Notes: generated by a model not told the origin, from the sequence alone. Shown: positions 17,110 through 24,384, counted from the stretch's first letter. The stretch is DNA of 28,131 nucleotides from Desulfobulbaceae bacterium UBA2775 (GCA_002352445.1 DEIL01000040.1:3543-31673), one strand, 5' to 3'. Numbers and translations: made by a program.

Positions 17110-18567
17110 TCAGATATCCAGCAGCAATGGCTGAAGGTTAAGTTCCTGCTCAAGATGATATGCCGTCTGGATCAGTTGCTCTTCTCTAAAATGGTTTCCC
17201 TGCAGCTGAATTCCCACAGGTAAACCTTCCCCGGTAACCCCTCCAGGAACCGACATACCGGGAACACCTGCAAGGTTGGCCGAAATGGTAAGTATATCTG
17301 ACAAATACATGGCCAGCGGGTCGTCACTATTTTCACCCATCTTCCAGGCCGGTGTCGGTGTGACGGGGGAGATGAGAATATCACACCTTTCAAATGCTTT
17401 TTTGTAGTCACCAAGAATCAGCGTTCTAACCTGGGAGGCCTTTTTATAATAGGCATCATAATAGCCTGAGGACAAGGCATAGGTGCCGATAAGAATACGT
17501 CGCTTCACCTCGGCGCCAAAACCTTTAGAGCGCGTCTGTTTATACATATCAAGTAAAGAATCCGCCTGCTGATCCCTGTACCCGTATATGACACCATCAT
17601 ATCTGGCAAGGTTGGAACTTGCCTCGGAAGAAGCAATAAGATAGTAAGAGGCAACACAGTATTCAGTGTGGGGAAGAGAAATATCAACCAGCTCCGCCCC
17701 GCCGCGCCCTAACACCTCAATACCATTTTGTACGACTCGTTCAACTTCGGGATCCAGTCCCTGTTTGAAATATTCCAGAGGTATTCCCACCCGAACCCCG
17801 TCAAGCCCCTTTTTCAGGGACAAAGTGAAATCGGGAGTAGCTTTCCGGACCGATGTAGAATCCTTCTTATCATAGGCGCTGATTACGTTCATCAAGGTGG
17901 CGCAATCCGTAACACTCCGGGAAAGAGGACCAACCTGATCAAGGGAAGATGCGAATGCTGTAAGGCCAAACCGGGAAACTCTGCCATAGGTCGGTTTCAT
18001 GCCGACAACTCCGCAAAGAGATGCCGGCTGCCTTATAGATCCACCAGTGTCTGATCCCAGAGACCCTAGACATTCCAGTGAAGCAACAGACGCAGCCGAA
18101 CCACCGGAGGATCCTCCGGTAACATACCCGCTCTTAACCGGGTTCTGCGGTACACCGAAAGCACAGGTCTCTGATGTGGAGCCCATGGCAAACTCATCCA
18201 TGGCAACCTTACCCAGAATCACCCCACCTTCTTTCCTGATCCTGTCAACGACGGTTGCATCGTAAGGAGGGATGTAGTTCTCCAATATTTTGGAACCACA
18301 GGTGGTTTTTACATTTTTTGTACTGAGAAGATCCTTTATGGAAAGAGGAATACCACAGAGGGCACCAACCCTTCCCGCACTTCGCTCTTTATCCGCCGCT
18401 ATCGCCTGACTGAGAGCACCCTCCCTGTCAACGGTAATAAAAGCTTGTAACTTTTTATCTATTTTTTCAATTCTGTCCAGGCAGCTCTCTGTCAGCTCAA
18501 CAGCAGTGAATTCTCCATCTGCCATTTTTTTCTCTGCCTGGGCAATGGTTAATTCGTAGGGTTTCAT
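17110..18567 (-). CDS. gatA: Asp-tRNA(Asn)/Glu-tRNA(Gln) amidotransferase subunit A
   Basis: This is the 485-residue amidase subunit of GatCAB, which liberates ammonia from glutamine for the conversion of Glu-tRNA(Gln) or Asp-tRNA(Asn). The Ser-cisSer-Lys triad is present: Lys78 in PLSIKDL, Ser153 in GGSSGGSAAS and Ser177 in SDTGGSIRQP. ATG 18567 fits the family N-terminus (MKPYELTIAQAEKK); a TTG four codons upstream is possible. The nearest purine-rich sequence, CAGAGAGG, is the end of the e1 repeat, so the repeat may now supply part of its ribosome-binding region. gatC lies upstream but separated by 198 bp of repeats. gatB is not in the window. Confidence 0.95.
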   Translation of the reverse strand: MKPYELTIAQAEKKMADGEFTAVELTESCLDRIEKIDKKLQAFITVDREGALSQAIAADKERSAGRVGALCGIPLSIKDLLSTKNVKTTCGSKILENYIPPYDATVVDRIRKEGGVILGKVAMDEFAMGSTSETCAFGVPQNPVKSGYVTGGSSGGSAASVASLECLGSLGSDTGGSIRQPASLCGVVGMKPTYGRVSRFGLTAFASSLDQVGPLSRSVTDCATLMNVISAYDKKDSTSVRKATPDFTLSLKKGLDGVRVGIPLEYFKQGLDPEVERVVQNGIEVLGRGGAELVDISLPHTEYCVASYYLIASSEASSNLARYDGVIYGYRDQQADSLLDMYKQTRSKGFGAEVKRRILIGTYALSSGYYDAYYKKASQVRTLILGDYKKAFERCDILISPVTPTPAWKMGENSDDPLAMYLSDILTISANLAGVPGMSVPGGVTGEGLPVGIQLQGNHFREEQLIQTAYHLEQELNLQPLLLDI

Positions 18568-18579
18568 TATGTTTGTCAA

Positions 18580-18660
18580 TACCTCTCTGAATCCCGGTTA
18601 CATTGCTTTCATAACAGCGTAGCGGTGTCATTGTCGTAAAACTCATTTTATGGGTGTTAG
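18580..18660 (-). repeat. e1 repeat, full-length copy C
   Basis: On the - strand it runs from CTAACACCCATAAAATGAG (18660) through ACAATGACACCGCTACGCTG and TTATGAAAGCAATGTAACC to GGGATTCAGAGAGG. It matches copy D at 24496-24580 over nearly its whole length. Its small hairpin is TAAAAT/GTTTTA here but TGAAAT/ATTTCA in copies A and D, a paired G-C to A-T change. It ends at the gatA translation start. Confidence 0.8.
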
Positions 18661-18747
18661 TACCTTACTCCTGAAAGTCTGTAATAAAAAACAAGAAACT
18701 GAGGAGTGTATTTTGAAATTATGTGGTCACATATACTTTCAAGGTAC
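18658..18747 (-). repeat. e2 repeat, copy C, with GTACCTT...AAGGTAC ends
   Basis: The 90-bp element begins GTACCTTACTCCTGAAAGT (18660-18678) and ends ACTTTCAAGGTAC (18735-18747), imperfect inverted ends. Its core matches e2 copy B, and its outer end recurs at 24465-24483. It abuts e1 copy C directly, so the gap between gatC and gatA is almost entirely repeat. Confidence 0.7.
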
Positions 18748-18765
18748 TTATCCCGTTTATCGGGG

Positions 18766-19050
18766 TTAGATAATTTTGGGGACCTGAAAACTCTCACCAT
18801 TCTGCAGGGGTGCATTCGCAAGCGATTCTTCCCGGGAAAGCGACTCCGTTACGCGATCTTCACGAAAAGCATTTGTTACTGAAAAAACATGTGTTGTCGG
18901 TTCTACCTTGCCGGTATCAAGTTCCCCAAGCTTATCCACATATGACAAAATAGTATCCAGTTGCCCTGTCATTATGTCTAAATCTTCATCGGACAGAGTC
19001 AACCTTGCCAGGTTCGTCACATGCTCAACTTCTTTCTTAGTGATATTCAT
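18766..19050 (-). CDS. gatC: Asp-tRNA(Asn)/Glu-tRNA(Gln) amidotransferase subunit C
   Basis: The 94-residue protein is a typical GatC, the small belt subunit that wraps GatA and GatB: VEHVTNLARLTLSDEDL near the N-terminus, the central LDTILSYVDKLGELDT and NAFREDRV near the C-terminus. ATG 19050 has no visible Shine-Dalgarno sequence. It follows the HD-GYP gene by 31 bp. The 9-mer AAGGTACTT occurs on both sides of the gene (18741-18749 and 19062-19070), and one of these is the end of e2. Confidence 0.93.
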   Translation of the reverse strand: MNITKKEVEHVTNLARLTLSDEDLDIMTGQLDTILSYVDKLGELDTGKVEPTTHVFSVTNAFREDRVTESLSREESLANAPLQNGESFQVPKII

Positions 19051-19081
19051 AAATTATTTCTAAGGTACTTGTCCGGGCACT

Positions 19082-20215
19082 CTAAAATTCCGATTTATCC
19101 GGGCTAATAATATTGTTCTGCTCATAGAGTTTTTCCAGGGGTTCCCCTGAAAAACCATTTTTTACAGGTTTAAAATCAACTATGGCCTGGGCGAATGTCT
19201 CAACAATCGCCGGATCAAATTGAGTTCCGCTGCATTTGTACAGCTCTTCTACTGCCTCTTCCATCACCTTGTTTTTCCTGTAATTTCTCTGGGATGTCAT
19301 GGCGTCGAAACTATCTACAACTGTAATAATTTTTGTAAGATCGTCCAGTTCATCGCCTGTCAATCCTGCCGGATATCCCTTTCCATCGACCCTCTCGTGA
19401 TGATGTCGTATTATAAACTGTTCTTTCTCCATAAAACCCAGCGGTTTTATGATGTTTGCCCCGACTGTTGGATGTTTCCTGATAAGTACCCATTCTTCAT
19501 CAGTCAGTTTCCCCGGTTTTTGGATACACGAGAGATCAATTACCAGCTTTCCGATATCATGAAACTGAGCGGAACGTCTTAAAACAACAATATCATTTTC
19601 ACTCAACGCCATCGCCCCGCCCAACATCAGCGCATACTCAGTGACACGTTTGGTGTGACCGGCGGTATAGTAGTCTTTCTCCTCCATTGCATTCTGGAGG
19701 CTGGTCATTAACTGCACAGTAGCATTTTCGAGGCTGTTACTGTAGGTAAGAAGGAGTTTATTCTGCTCTTCAAGCTGTTTCGCTTTTTCCTGGATATCGT
19801 CCTCAAGGGCAGCTTTATATTGCCTCTCTCTGAGCACATACATCCTCTTCTCAACAGCTCTTCTAATCTTTACATTGAATATATCCAGATCTTCAATCGG
19901 TTTCGTAAGAAAATCGTAAGCACCCAGGTTAATAGCTTTTACCGCATAGTCCATAGAACCGGCCCCGGTAAGAAACAGAACGGGAATGTCAAAATCCAGC
20001 CTGTTGAGCTGGTTCATGGTTTCAAAACCATCCATATCCGGCATAGTGATATCCAGAATAATCACATCATAGCTGTCATCTACAGCTGCTATCACTTCCT
20101 CGCCGCTTGCTGCTGTGTCCACCTGATAACCAAACATTTCAAGTATCTGGGATATTGTGGTGCGAACCATCAGATCGTCATCTGCAATAAGTATTTTAGT
20201 GGTACCTTTGTTCAA
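19082..20215 (-). CDS. response regulator with HD-GYP domain (cyclic di-GMP phosphodiesterase)
   Basis: The 377-residue protein joins a receiver domain (acidic pocket near 12-13, phospho-acceptor Asp55, Lys105) through a coiled coil (about 130-165) to an HD-GYP domain: His187 in AGHTKRV, HD at 219-220 in FHDIGKL, His248, and HHERVDGKGYP at 272-282. All catalytic and GYP residues are intact, so it should hydrolyse cyclic di-GMP when phosphorylated by an unidentified kinase. The start is TTG 20215 with GGAG 7 nt upstream. A perfect TATAAT on the - strand at 20238-20233 could be a -10 box but lies very close to the start and has no clear -35. The other bases of the 95-bp gap to the HDAC gene hold nothing I recognise. 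Confidence 0.92.
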   Translation of the reverse strand: MNKGTTKILIADDDLMVRTTISQILEMFGYQVDTAASGEEVIAAVDDSYDVIILDITMPDMDGFETMNQLNRLDFDIPVLFLTGAGSMDYAVKAINLGAYDFLTKPIEDLDIFNVKIRRAVEKRMYVLRERQYKAALEDDIQEKAKQLEEQNKLLLTYSNSLENATVQLMTSLQNAMEEKDYYTAGHTKRVTEYALMLGGAMALSENDIVVLRRSAQFHDIGKLVIDLSCIQKPGKLTDEEWVLIRKHPTVGANIIKPLGFMEKEQFIIRHHHERVDGKGYPAGLTGDELDDLTKIITVVDSFDAMTSQRNYRKNKVMEEAVEELYKCSGTQFDPAIVETFAQAIVDFKPVKNGFSGEPLEKLYEQNNIISPDKSEF

Positions 20216-20310
20216 AAAATATCTCCAAGCGGATTATAAAATCTTGAGCCGTGTTATTTTTCCTTGTTTTTATACCTCTTAACATCTTTTCGAGCCTGCA
20301 TTCTTCGAGT

Positions 20311-21375
20311 TTACATTTTCCAATATGTTTTTGCAACGTCCCTTACCGTCTCAACCACCGGATGCGCACTCTTTTCTTTTCCCAGCAAACAACATGTTTT
20401 TTCATCGACCTTTGCCGGAAGCTCATTTTTGAGAACGTTGCCTGCCAATTCATTGAGAACCGCGAAAACTCCTCTGTTCATTCCAGCAAGGCTGTAGCCG
20501 CCCTCCAGAGAAACCAGCAATTTCCCATTACATACTGTTTCCGCCAGTTCAACCATAACCCTGGTCATATAGGCAAACCCGTTATGCGTGAGTTGCATTG
20601 AACTGATACTGTCTTCAATAAATGGATCAAAACCGGCCGATACGAGAATAAGCTCTGGTTGATACTCCAGACATATCGGCTTCACTAAGGTATTAAAAAC
20701 ATTAGCATATTCAACGTCTCCCTGACCACCTGGAAGCGGTATGTTAACAGTATACCCTTCCCCCGGCCCCGACCCTGTCTCTGCCAGACCGCCGGTACCC
20801 GGGTAGAGAGGATACTGGTGTGTTGATAAATATAACACCTTGTCGGTATCATAAAACGAATTCTGGGTGCCATTGCCATGGTGTACATCCCAGTCAACAA
20901 TCATTATCCTTTTAACACCACAATTTTGAATGGCATGGTGAGCGGCGATGGCAACATTATTAAAGAGACAAAAACCCATGGATATATTTTTTTCAGCATG
21001 GTGACCCGGAGGTCTGACCAGGGCAAAACCGTTATCTATATCACCTTGCCAGAGAAGATCTACCCCCCTCACCACAGCCCCTGCTGCAAGGCAGGCCGCA
21101 TTGTAACTCTCTTTTGAAGTAAGTGTGTCTGCATCAAGAACTGAATACATCTGGCCCGATGTTGCAGCTACAGTTTCAATGAGAGCATCAGAATGATTCA
21201 GACGAATAAGATCCCGGGATGCCGAATGAAAAGATGGTTCAACCAGCTCCCCCATCTCCTGCATTTTATCCAGCAGGTTAAATATCGTCCTTATCCGCTC
21301 GGGTGATTCAATATGGTTATATCCGGGATCATGGGATAAAAAGAGATTATCTCTAAAAATTGCTGTCTTTCTCAT
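20311..21375 (-). CDS. histone deacetylase-family protein (AcuC / acetylpolyamine amidohydrolase type)
   Basis: The 354-residue arginase/deacetylase-fold enzyme has all zinc-site motifs: the catalytic RPPGHHAE with His125 and His126, DWDVHHGNGT with zinc ligands Asp163 and His165, AGFD with Asp250, and EGGY at 291-294. In bacteria such proteins remove acetyl groups from lysines or polyamines; the substrate here is unknown. The open frame extends 18 codons upstream, but these would translate the yeeE terminator; ATG 21375 has AGGAG 9-10 nt upstream and is the sensible start. It is the first gene of the run leading to cmk, and no clear promoter is seen between the terminator and its start. Confidence 0.92.
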   Translation of the reverse strand: MRKTAIFRDNLFLSHDPGYNHIESPERIRTIFNLLDKMQEMGELVEPSFHSASRDLIRLNHSDALIETVAATSGQMYSVLDADTLTSKESYNAACLAAGAVVRGVDLLWQGDIDNGFALVRPPGHHAEKNISMGFCLFNNVAIAAHHAIQNCGVKRIMIVDWDVHHGNGTQNSFYDTDKVLYLSTHQYPLYPGTGGLAETGSGPGEGYTVNIPLPGGQGDVEYANVFNTLVKPICLEYQPELILVSAGFDPFIEDSISSMQLTHNGFAYMTRVMVELAETVCNGKLLVSLEGGYSLAGMNRGVFAVLNELAGNVLKNELPAKVDEKTCCLLGKEKSAHPVVETVRDVAKTYWKM

Positions 21376-21404
21376 TGGTGCCTTACTCCTAATTTTCCTG
21401 GGAG

Positions 21405-21447
21405 CAAAAAAGAAAAAGCGCAATCTCACTGCAGGGTGAAATTGCGC
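21405..21447 (-). terminator. intrinsic terminator of yeeE
   Basis: On the - strand the stem is GCGCAATTTCAC (21447-21436) paired with GTGAGATTGCGC (21429-21418), with one mismatch and a 6-nt loop. It is followed by TTTTTCTTTTTT. It separates yeeE from the HDAC gene. Confidence 0.8.
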
Positions 21448-21472
21448 CTCTATTTCTACCTGTTCTATAGTG

Positions 21473-22717
21473 TCACATCGGTACTATCAATTTGTTGGTT
21501 TCTTCGTTCCAGGTGACAACCAGATACCAGGCGGTCATTGCCAGGCCGACAACCAGAAGTGTTGGCCCATAACCCAGTATATCAGGCATATAAACATAGG
21601 ATCCGAGAACCCCGTCCGCCTCAAAATCATTGTCCCTGAACCAGGCAGTCATAACGGACGAGACTATACCAAAAAAAGGCACAACGATCATAAGTTTAAC
21701 CTGCCCCTCTCCAACACGCCACAATGTTCCTGAACCGCAGCCACCGGCAAACATGGCACCAAGGCCAAAAACAAACCCGCCGACAACGCCGCCCCAGCCA
21801 AATGTACCCCGGACATAATTAAGGGGCGCCAGTACCGCCTCCCCTTCAGCTCTCATTGGAACAGCATATTTCAATACGGCAGCGCCAATTGCCACGATAA
21901 CTATCGACAGCATAACCGATTTGGCCAGAGTACAGTCACCGGTCATATGTGGTTCACGGAATCCTTGTACCATACACCATCGACCTCGCTGCATGGTATA
22001 TCCGAGAGCTGCAGCGATTAATATTATACCACTCAACGAGGCAATATAGTCACTGTCTTCATTGCCTGCATAGATGTAGGCCGCCACAATAAGAACCAAA
22101 GTACATACTATTCCCATTGTATAGACTACTTTTGATGAAAAGCTGACCGTTTTCGAACCACCGTCACCCCAGGTAATATACTCCATCTCCAGGTAAAGAA
22201 GCTTGAGACCCAGAACAACACCAAAAACAAGACCAAACATCATGGCGAACCCGTTGGCACCGAAATTTCCAATTGCATTATAGAAACCACCGACATTACA
22301 ACCGCCGGCTAACGTTGCCCCAACTCCCATCAATATACCGGCAATTATCGCTTTCACCATTTCTCGATATGGTGGGATTCTCAAAGCAAAATCCTTTCCC
22401 AGGCATGCAGAGATAAATGCACCGGCAACAAAACCTATGCCTATAACAGAACCCGAATTCACAAATATTGATCGTGGAGCTTCGTCATAAAACCCGAAAA
22501 TAGCACCATCTGATCCAAAAATACTGGCACCCCCAAACATTATCCAGTCACCCCAGTTCCTGATAGCCCCGACAGCCCCCCAAGGTCTCCACCAGGCCAT
22601 TATCATTACCGATAGAAAAGCAACTACGACACCGGTAATATAAGGGTTCCACTCCTTTTCGCAGAAAAGGCCGTATAACTCTTTAGCCTTATTTTTGAAA
22701 ACTGATTCTTCGCTCAT
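21473..22717 (-). CDS. YeeE/YedE family sulfur (thiosulfate-type) transporter
   Basis: The 414-residue inner membrane protein has about nine or more hydrophobic segments and two internally similar halves. Each half carries the family motif with a cysteine: AGGCNVGGF (Cys140) and AGGCGSGTLWRVG (Cys327), plus GRWCMVQGF (Cys248). In the characterised member TsuA, pore cysteines pass thiosulfate by transient contacts; here the cargo could be thiosulfate or another sulfur species. ATG 22717 is preceded by GGGAGAG at 4 nt; an upstream start 13 codons earlier is not supported. It is divergent from tusA-dsrE, which completes a YedE-TusA-DsrE (YTD) locus. TTGACA (22786-22781 on the - strand) may be its -35, but no good -10 is spaced from it. 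Confidence 0.92.
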   Translation of the reverse strand: MSEESVFKNKAKELYGLFCEKEWNPYITGVVVAFLSVMIMAWWRPWGAVGAIRNWGDWIMFGGASIFGSDGAIFGFYDEAPRSIFVNSGSVIGIGFVAGAFISACLGKDFALRIPPYREMVKAIIAGILMGVGATLAGGCNVGGFYNAIGNFGANGFAMMFGLVFGVVLGLKLLYLEMEYITWGDGGSKTVSFSSKVVYTMGIVCTLVLIVAAYIYAGNEDSDYIASLSGIILIAAALGYTMQRGRWCMVQGFREPHMTGDCTLAKSVMLSIVIVAIGAAVLKYAVPMRAEGEAVLAPLNYVRGTFGWGGVVGGFVFGLGAMFAGGCGSGTLWRVGEGQVKLMIVVPFFGIVSSVMTAWFRDNDFEADGVLGSYVYMPDILGYGPTLLVVGLAMTAWYLVVTWNEETNKLIVPM

Positions 22718-23161
22718 AGTACTCTCCCTGTTAAGTAGACAAAAAGTAAACCTCAACTCTATTTTTATAAATATCTATTGTGTCAATCAGTATCTTTTAT
22801 ACGAAAGCCATGTGTTGTCTGGAAGAAAAAGCGGGTCGAGGGGTGTTGTCACAACAGGTAAGCGATATAATCGTTGTGAAAACCTCATCCCCTTCCCTTA
22901 CTGAATAGTTACACTGCTTTACACATCTCATATTTTTTGTCAAGATAAACGACATACCACACCCGCCATCACCACATTGTGGTATAAAATTTATTTGTCT
23001 TAATATCAATTGGTTACACTGCTCATTTTTTCATACCTTGACAGATGCCGGAAGCTAAAGTATAGGTCAAAAACGAACTTTTTTCAGTTAAGAATTTTAT
23101 CCGCCACCGGATTTTTTTCTTATCAACATATATAAGTTAATTAAATGCCAGGAGAACAGCT
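22718..23161. promoter_or_regulatory. divergent control region of the sulfur locus
   Basis: This 444-bp gap has no convincing ORF. It holds several potential operators: an 11-bp direct repeat GTTACACTGCT at 22908-22918 and 23013-23023, the inverted repeats TGTTGTCACAACA (22844-22856) and ACCACATTGTGGT (22972-22984), and CGATATAATCG near 22863. The second direct repeat ends 14 bp before the -35 of the tusA promoter, the place for an activator. The binding proteins are unknown. Confidence 0.5.
23038..23066 (+). promoter_or_regulatory. sigma70-type promoter of tusA-dsrE
   Basis: A consensus TTGACA (23038-23043) is followed after exactly 17 nt by TATAGG (23061-23066). It lies about 95 bp upstream of tusA, which has AGGAG before its ATG. 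Confidence 0.7.
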
Positions 23162-23419
23162 ATGAGTGATTTCAAAGTAGTTGAAGAAGGATTAGAACCA
23201 GCTAGTGTGCTTGACGCTAAGGGACTCAGTTGTCCAATGCCGCTTCTTAGGACTAAAAAAGAGATCGGAAAGATCAATGCCGGTGACATCCTTCAGGTGG
23301 ACGGAACTGACCCGGGCTCCAGAAATGATCTCCCCGGTTGGTGTGAACGGGCAGGGCACGAATATCTTGGTGAAAAAGAAGAATCCGGCTACATAAGTTT
23401 TTTTATCAAAAAAGGTTAA
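23162..23419 (+). CDS. tusA: TusA-family sulfur carrier protein
   Basis: The 85-residue SirA/TusA-fold protein has the diagnostic CPMP motif with the persulfide-carrying Cys24 (LDAKGLSCPMPLLRTKKEI), followed by GDILQVDGTDPGSRNDLPGW. It should accept sulfane sulfur and pass it to DsrE-type partners in the cytoplasm. Ten or so residues precede the fold, slightly longer than E. coli TusA. CAGGAG lies 8 nt before ATG 23162. It is the first gene of the + strand sulfur operon, 139 bp ahead of dsrE. Confidence 0.92.
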   Translation: MSDFKVVEEGLEPASVLDAKGLSCPMPLLRTKKEIGKINAGDILQVDGTDPGSRNDLPGWCERAGHEYLGEKEESGYISFFIKKG

Positions 23420-23428
23420 TATTCCAAA

Positions 23429-23536
23429 GAACCCGCAGTGAACTCTTTACACTTCGGGTTCTACCAACTTTAAATTGAATCGCATATGGCTGTGATTTGA
23501 TTTTTTTTATGCCTGCCGGGTGAATCAAAACCGGCA
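23429..23536 (+). promoter_or_regulatory. two hairpins between tusA and dsrE (possible attenuation or mRNA processing)
   Basis: Just after tusA, GAACCCGCAGTG (23429-23440) pairs with CACTTCGGGTTC (23450-23461) with one mismatch. It has no U-tract, so it may stabilise the tusA mRNA. A run of eight T residues follows near 23501-23508, preceded by a weak ATCGCA/TGTGAT stem. A second hairpin TGCCGG/CCGGCA (23514-23536) stands before the dsrE ribosome-binding site. Together they could set different levels of TusA and DsrE. Confidence 0.4.
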
Positions 23537-23558
23537 ATTTTCTTGAAGGAGAATAAAT

Positions 23559-23873
23559 ATGGCAAAAAGTTTAGGTATTTTTGTTACTACCACAGACAGC
23601 CTTCAACACGTCATAGGCATCACCAAGGCAGCTAAAGCCAAAGGATCCAATGTAAAGGTTTTTTTTACCTGGAAGGCCACAACCCTTTCTAAAGATCCTC
23701 AATTTGCCGGTTTATGCGACCTTGCTGATGATGTTTCTATTTGTGTGGACAGCTATAAAAAACAGGGCTTCGATATTGAGGATATTCCCGAGGGATTAAC
23801 CGCAAAAAAAATGGCTACTCAAGCTCAACACGGTATTATGATAGAAGACTTTGACTGTTACCTCAGTCTGTAA
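23559..23873 (+). CDS. DsrE-family sulfur relay protein
   Basis: The 104-residue protein has the DsrE fold pattern: an N-terminal strand SLGIFVTTTDSLQHVIGITKA, then NVKVFFTWKATTLS, then an alternating region with Cys53 and Cys62 and a C-terminal Cys100 (EDFDCYLSL). Such proteins accept or donate persulfide sulfur with TusA or store sulfane sulfur; which cysteine is active cannot be settled by eye. It is distinct from the DsrE of the oxidative DsrEFH complex in length and cysteine position. AAGGAG lies 7 nt before ATG 23559. The next gene follows after 12 bp with its own strong site, so the two are co-expressed. Confidence 0.82.
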   Translation: MAKSLGIFVTTTDSLQHVIGITKAAKAKGSNVKVFFTWKATTLSKDPQFAGLCDLADDVSICVDSYKKQGFDIEDIPEGLTAKKMATQAQHGIMIEDFDCYLSL

Positions 23874-23885
23874 AGGAGACATAAA

Positions 23886-24188
23886 ATGGAATATAAAAAA
23901 GTATGCTTCATGTACAGGCACGAAGATTACGTCGTTGATGGTATCAGGTCAGCCTTAGGCTTAGCTGTTGAAAACATGTATTCATATGGCGTAGTTATAG
24001 ATAAGGAAATCCCTGAGTTGGATGAGTTGAACAAAGAAAGCATAGAAATGCTTCGTGACATGGAAGGTGATATTTTTACCACCGTGCAGGCTGACGTTGA
24101 AAAAAACGATTTCACCGCGATTTCCGTTGAAGAGCTTGGTGAAAAACTTCGTGAAATGACCCATATCATCCCCTACGGTGCTAAATAA
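23886..24188 (+). CDS. small uncharacterised protein of the YTD sulfur locus, DsrE/DsrF-fold-like
   Basis: The 100-residue cytoplasmic protein has no family I can name with certainty. It starts KKVCFMYRHEDYVVDGIRSA, an N-terminal strand and helix like that of DsrE/DsrF/TusC proteins, followed by GLAVENMYSYGVVID, the second strand of such a fold. The middle is an acidic helix (ELDELNKESIEMLRDMEGD). Its only cysteine is Cys7. AAAGGAG precedes ATG 23886. Its place right after dsrE suggests a subunit of a DsrEFH/TusBCD-like sulfur relay; this is inference. As I recall, the YTD cluster includes two hypothetical proteins and this is probably one of them. Confidence 0.7.
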   Translation: MEYKKVCFMYRHEDYVVDGIRSALGLAVENMYSYGVVIDKEIPELDELNKESIEMLRDMEGDIFTTVQADVEKNDFTAISVEELGEKLREMTHIIPYGAK

Positions 24189-24210
24189 TATATCCAGGAG
24201 TTTCTATACT

Positions 24211-24384
24211 ATGAAAATATTAAATGTATACAGATCGCAGCCGGATGAGACAGTACAGAAGTTAGTCGAAATTGTTAATCGTGACCGGGAAGTTGATACC
24301 TTTGATCTGACTGCAGAGATTCCGGATTATGATAATCTGGTTGACAAAATTTTTGACGCCGACCAAACTATTTGCTGGTGGTAA
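24211..24384 (+). CDS. 57-residue uncharacterised protein ending in CWW (YTD locus)
   Basis: A short open frame starts at ATG 24211 with AGGAG 9 nt or so upstream; earlier ATG codons in frame overlap the previous gene and have no ribosome-binding site. The protein reads as a compact alpha/beta unit: MKILNVYRSQPDETVQKLVE, an acidic middle (DLTAEIPDYDNLVDKIFDAD) and the end QTICWW with its only cysteine (Cys55) third from the C-terminus. DsrH/TusB proteins are also small, and their reactive cysteine lies near a tryptophan end, so it may be a minimal DsrH-like subunit. Similarity is too faint to be sure. It is followed 31 bp later by the operon terminator. Confidence 0.6.
   Translation: MKILNVYRSQPDETVQKLVEIVNRDREVDTFDLTAEIPDYDNLVDKIFDADQTICWW

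Noticed and set aside
21376..21429. Upstream extension of the HDAC gene
   Set aside because: It would translate the yeeE terminator and its U-tract; ATG 21375 has a good ribosome-binding site.
22797..23009. 70-codon frame on the - strand in the sulfur control region
   Set aside because: Cysteine-rich by chance, no ribosome-binding site, no resemblance to a known protein; it would cover the operator-like repeats.
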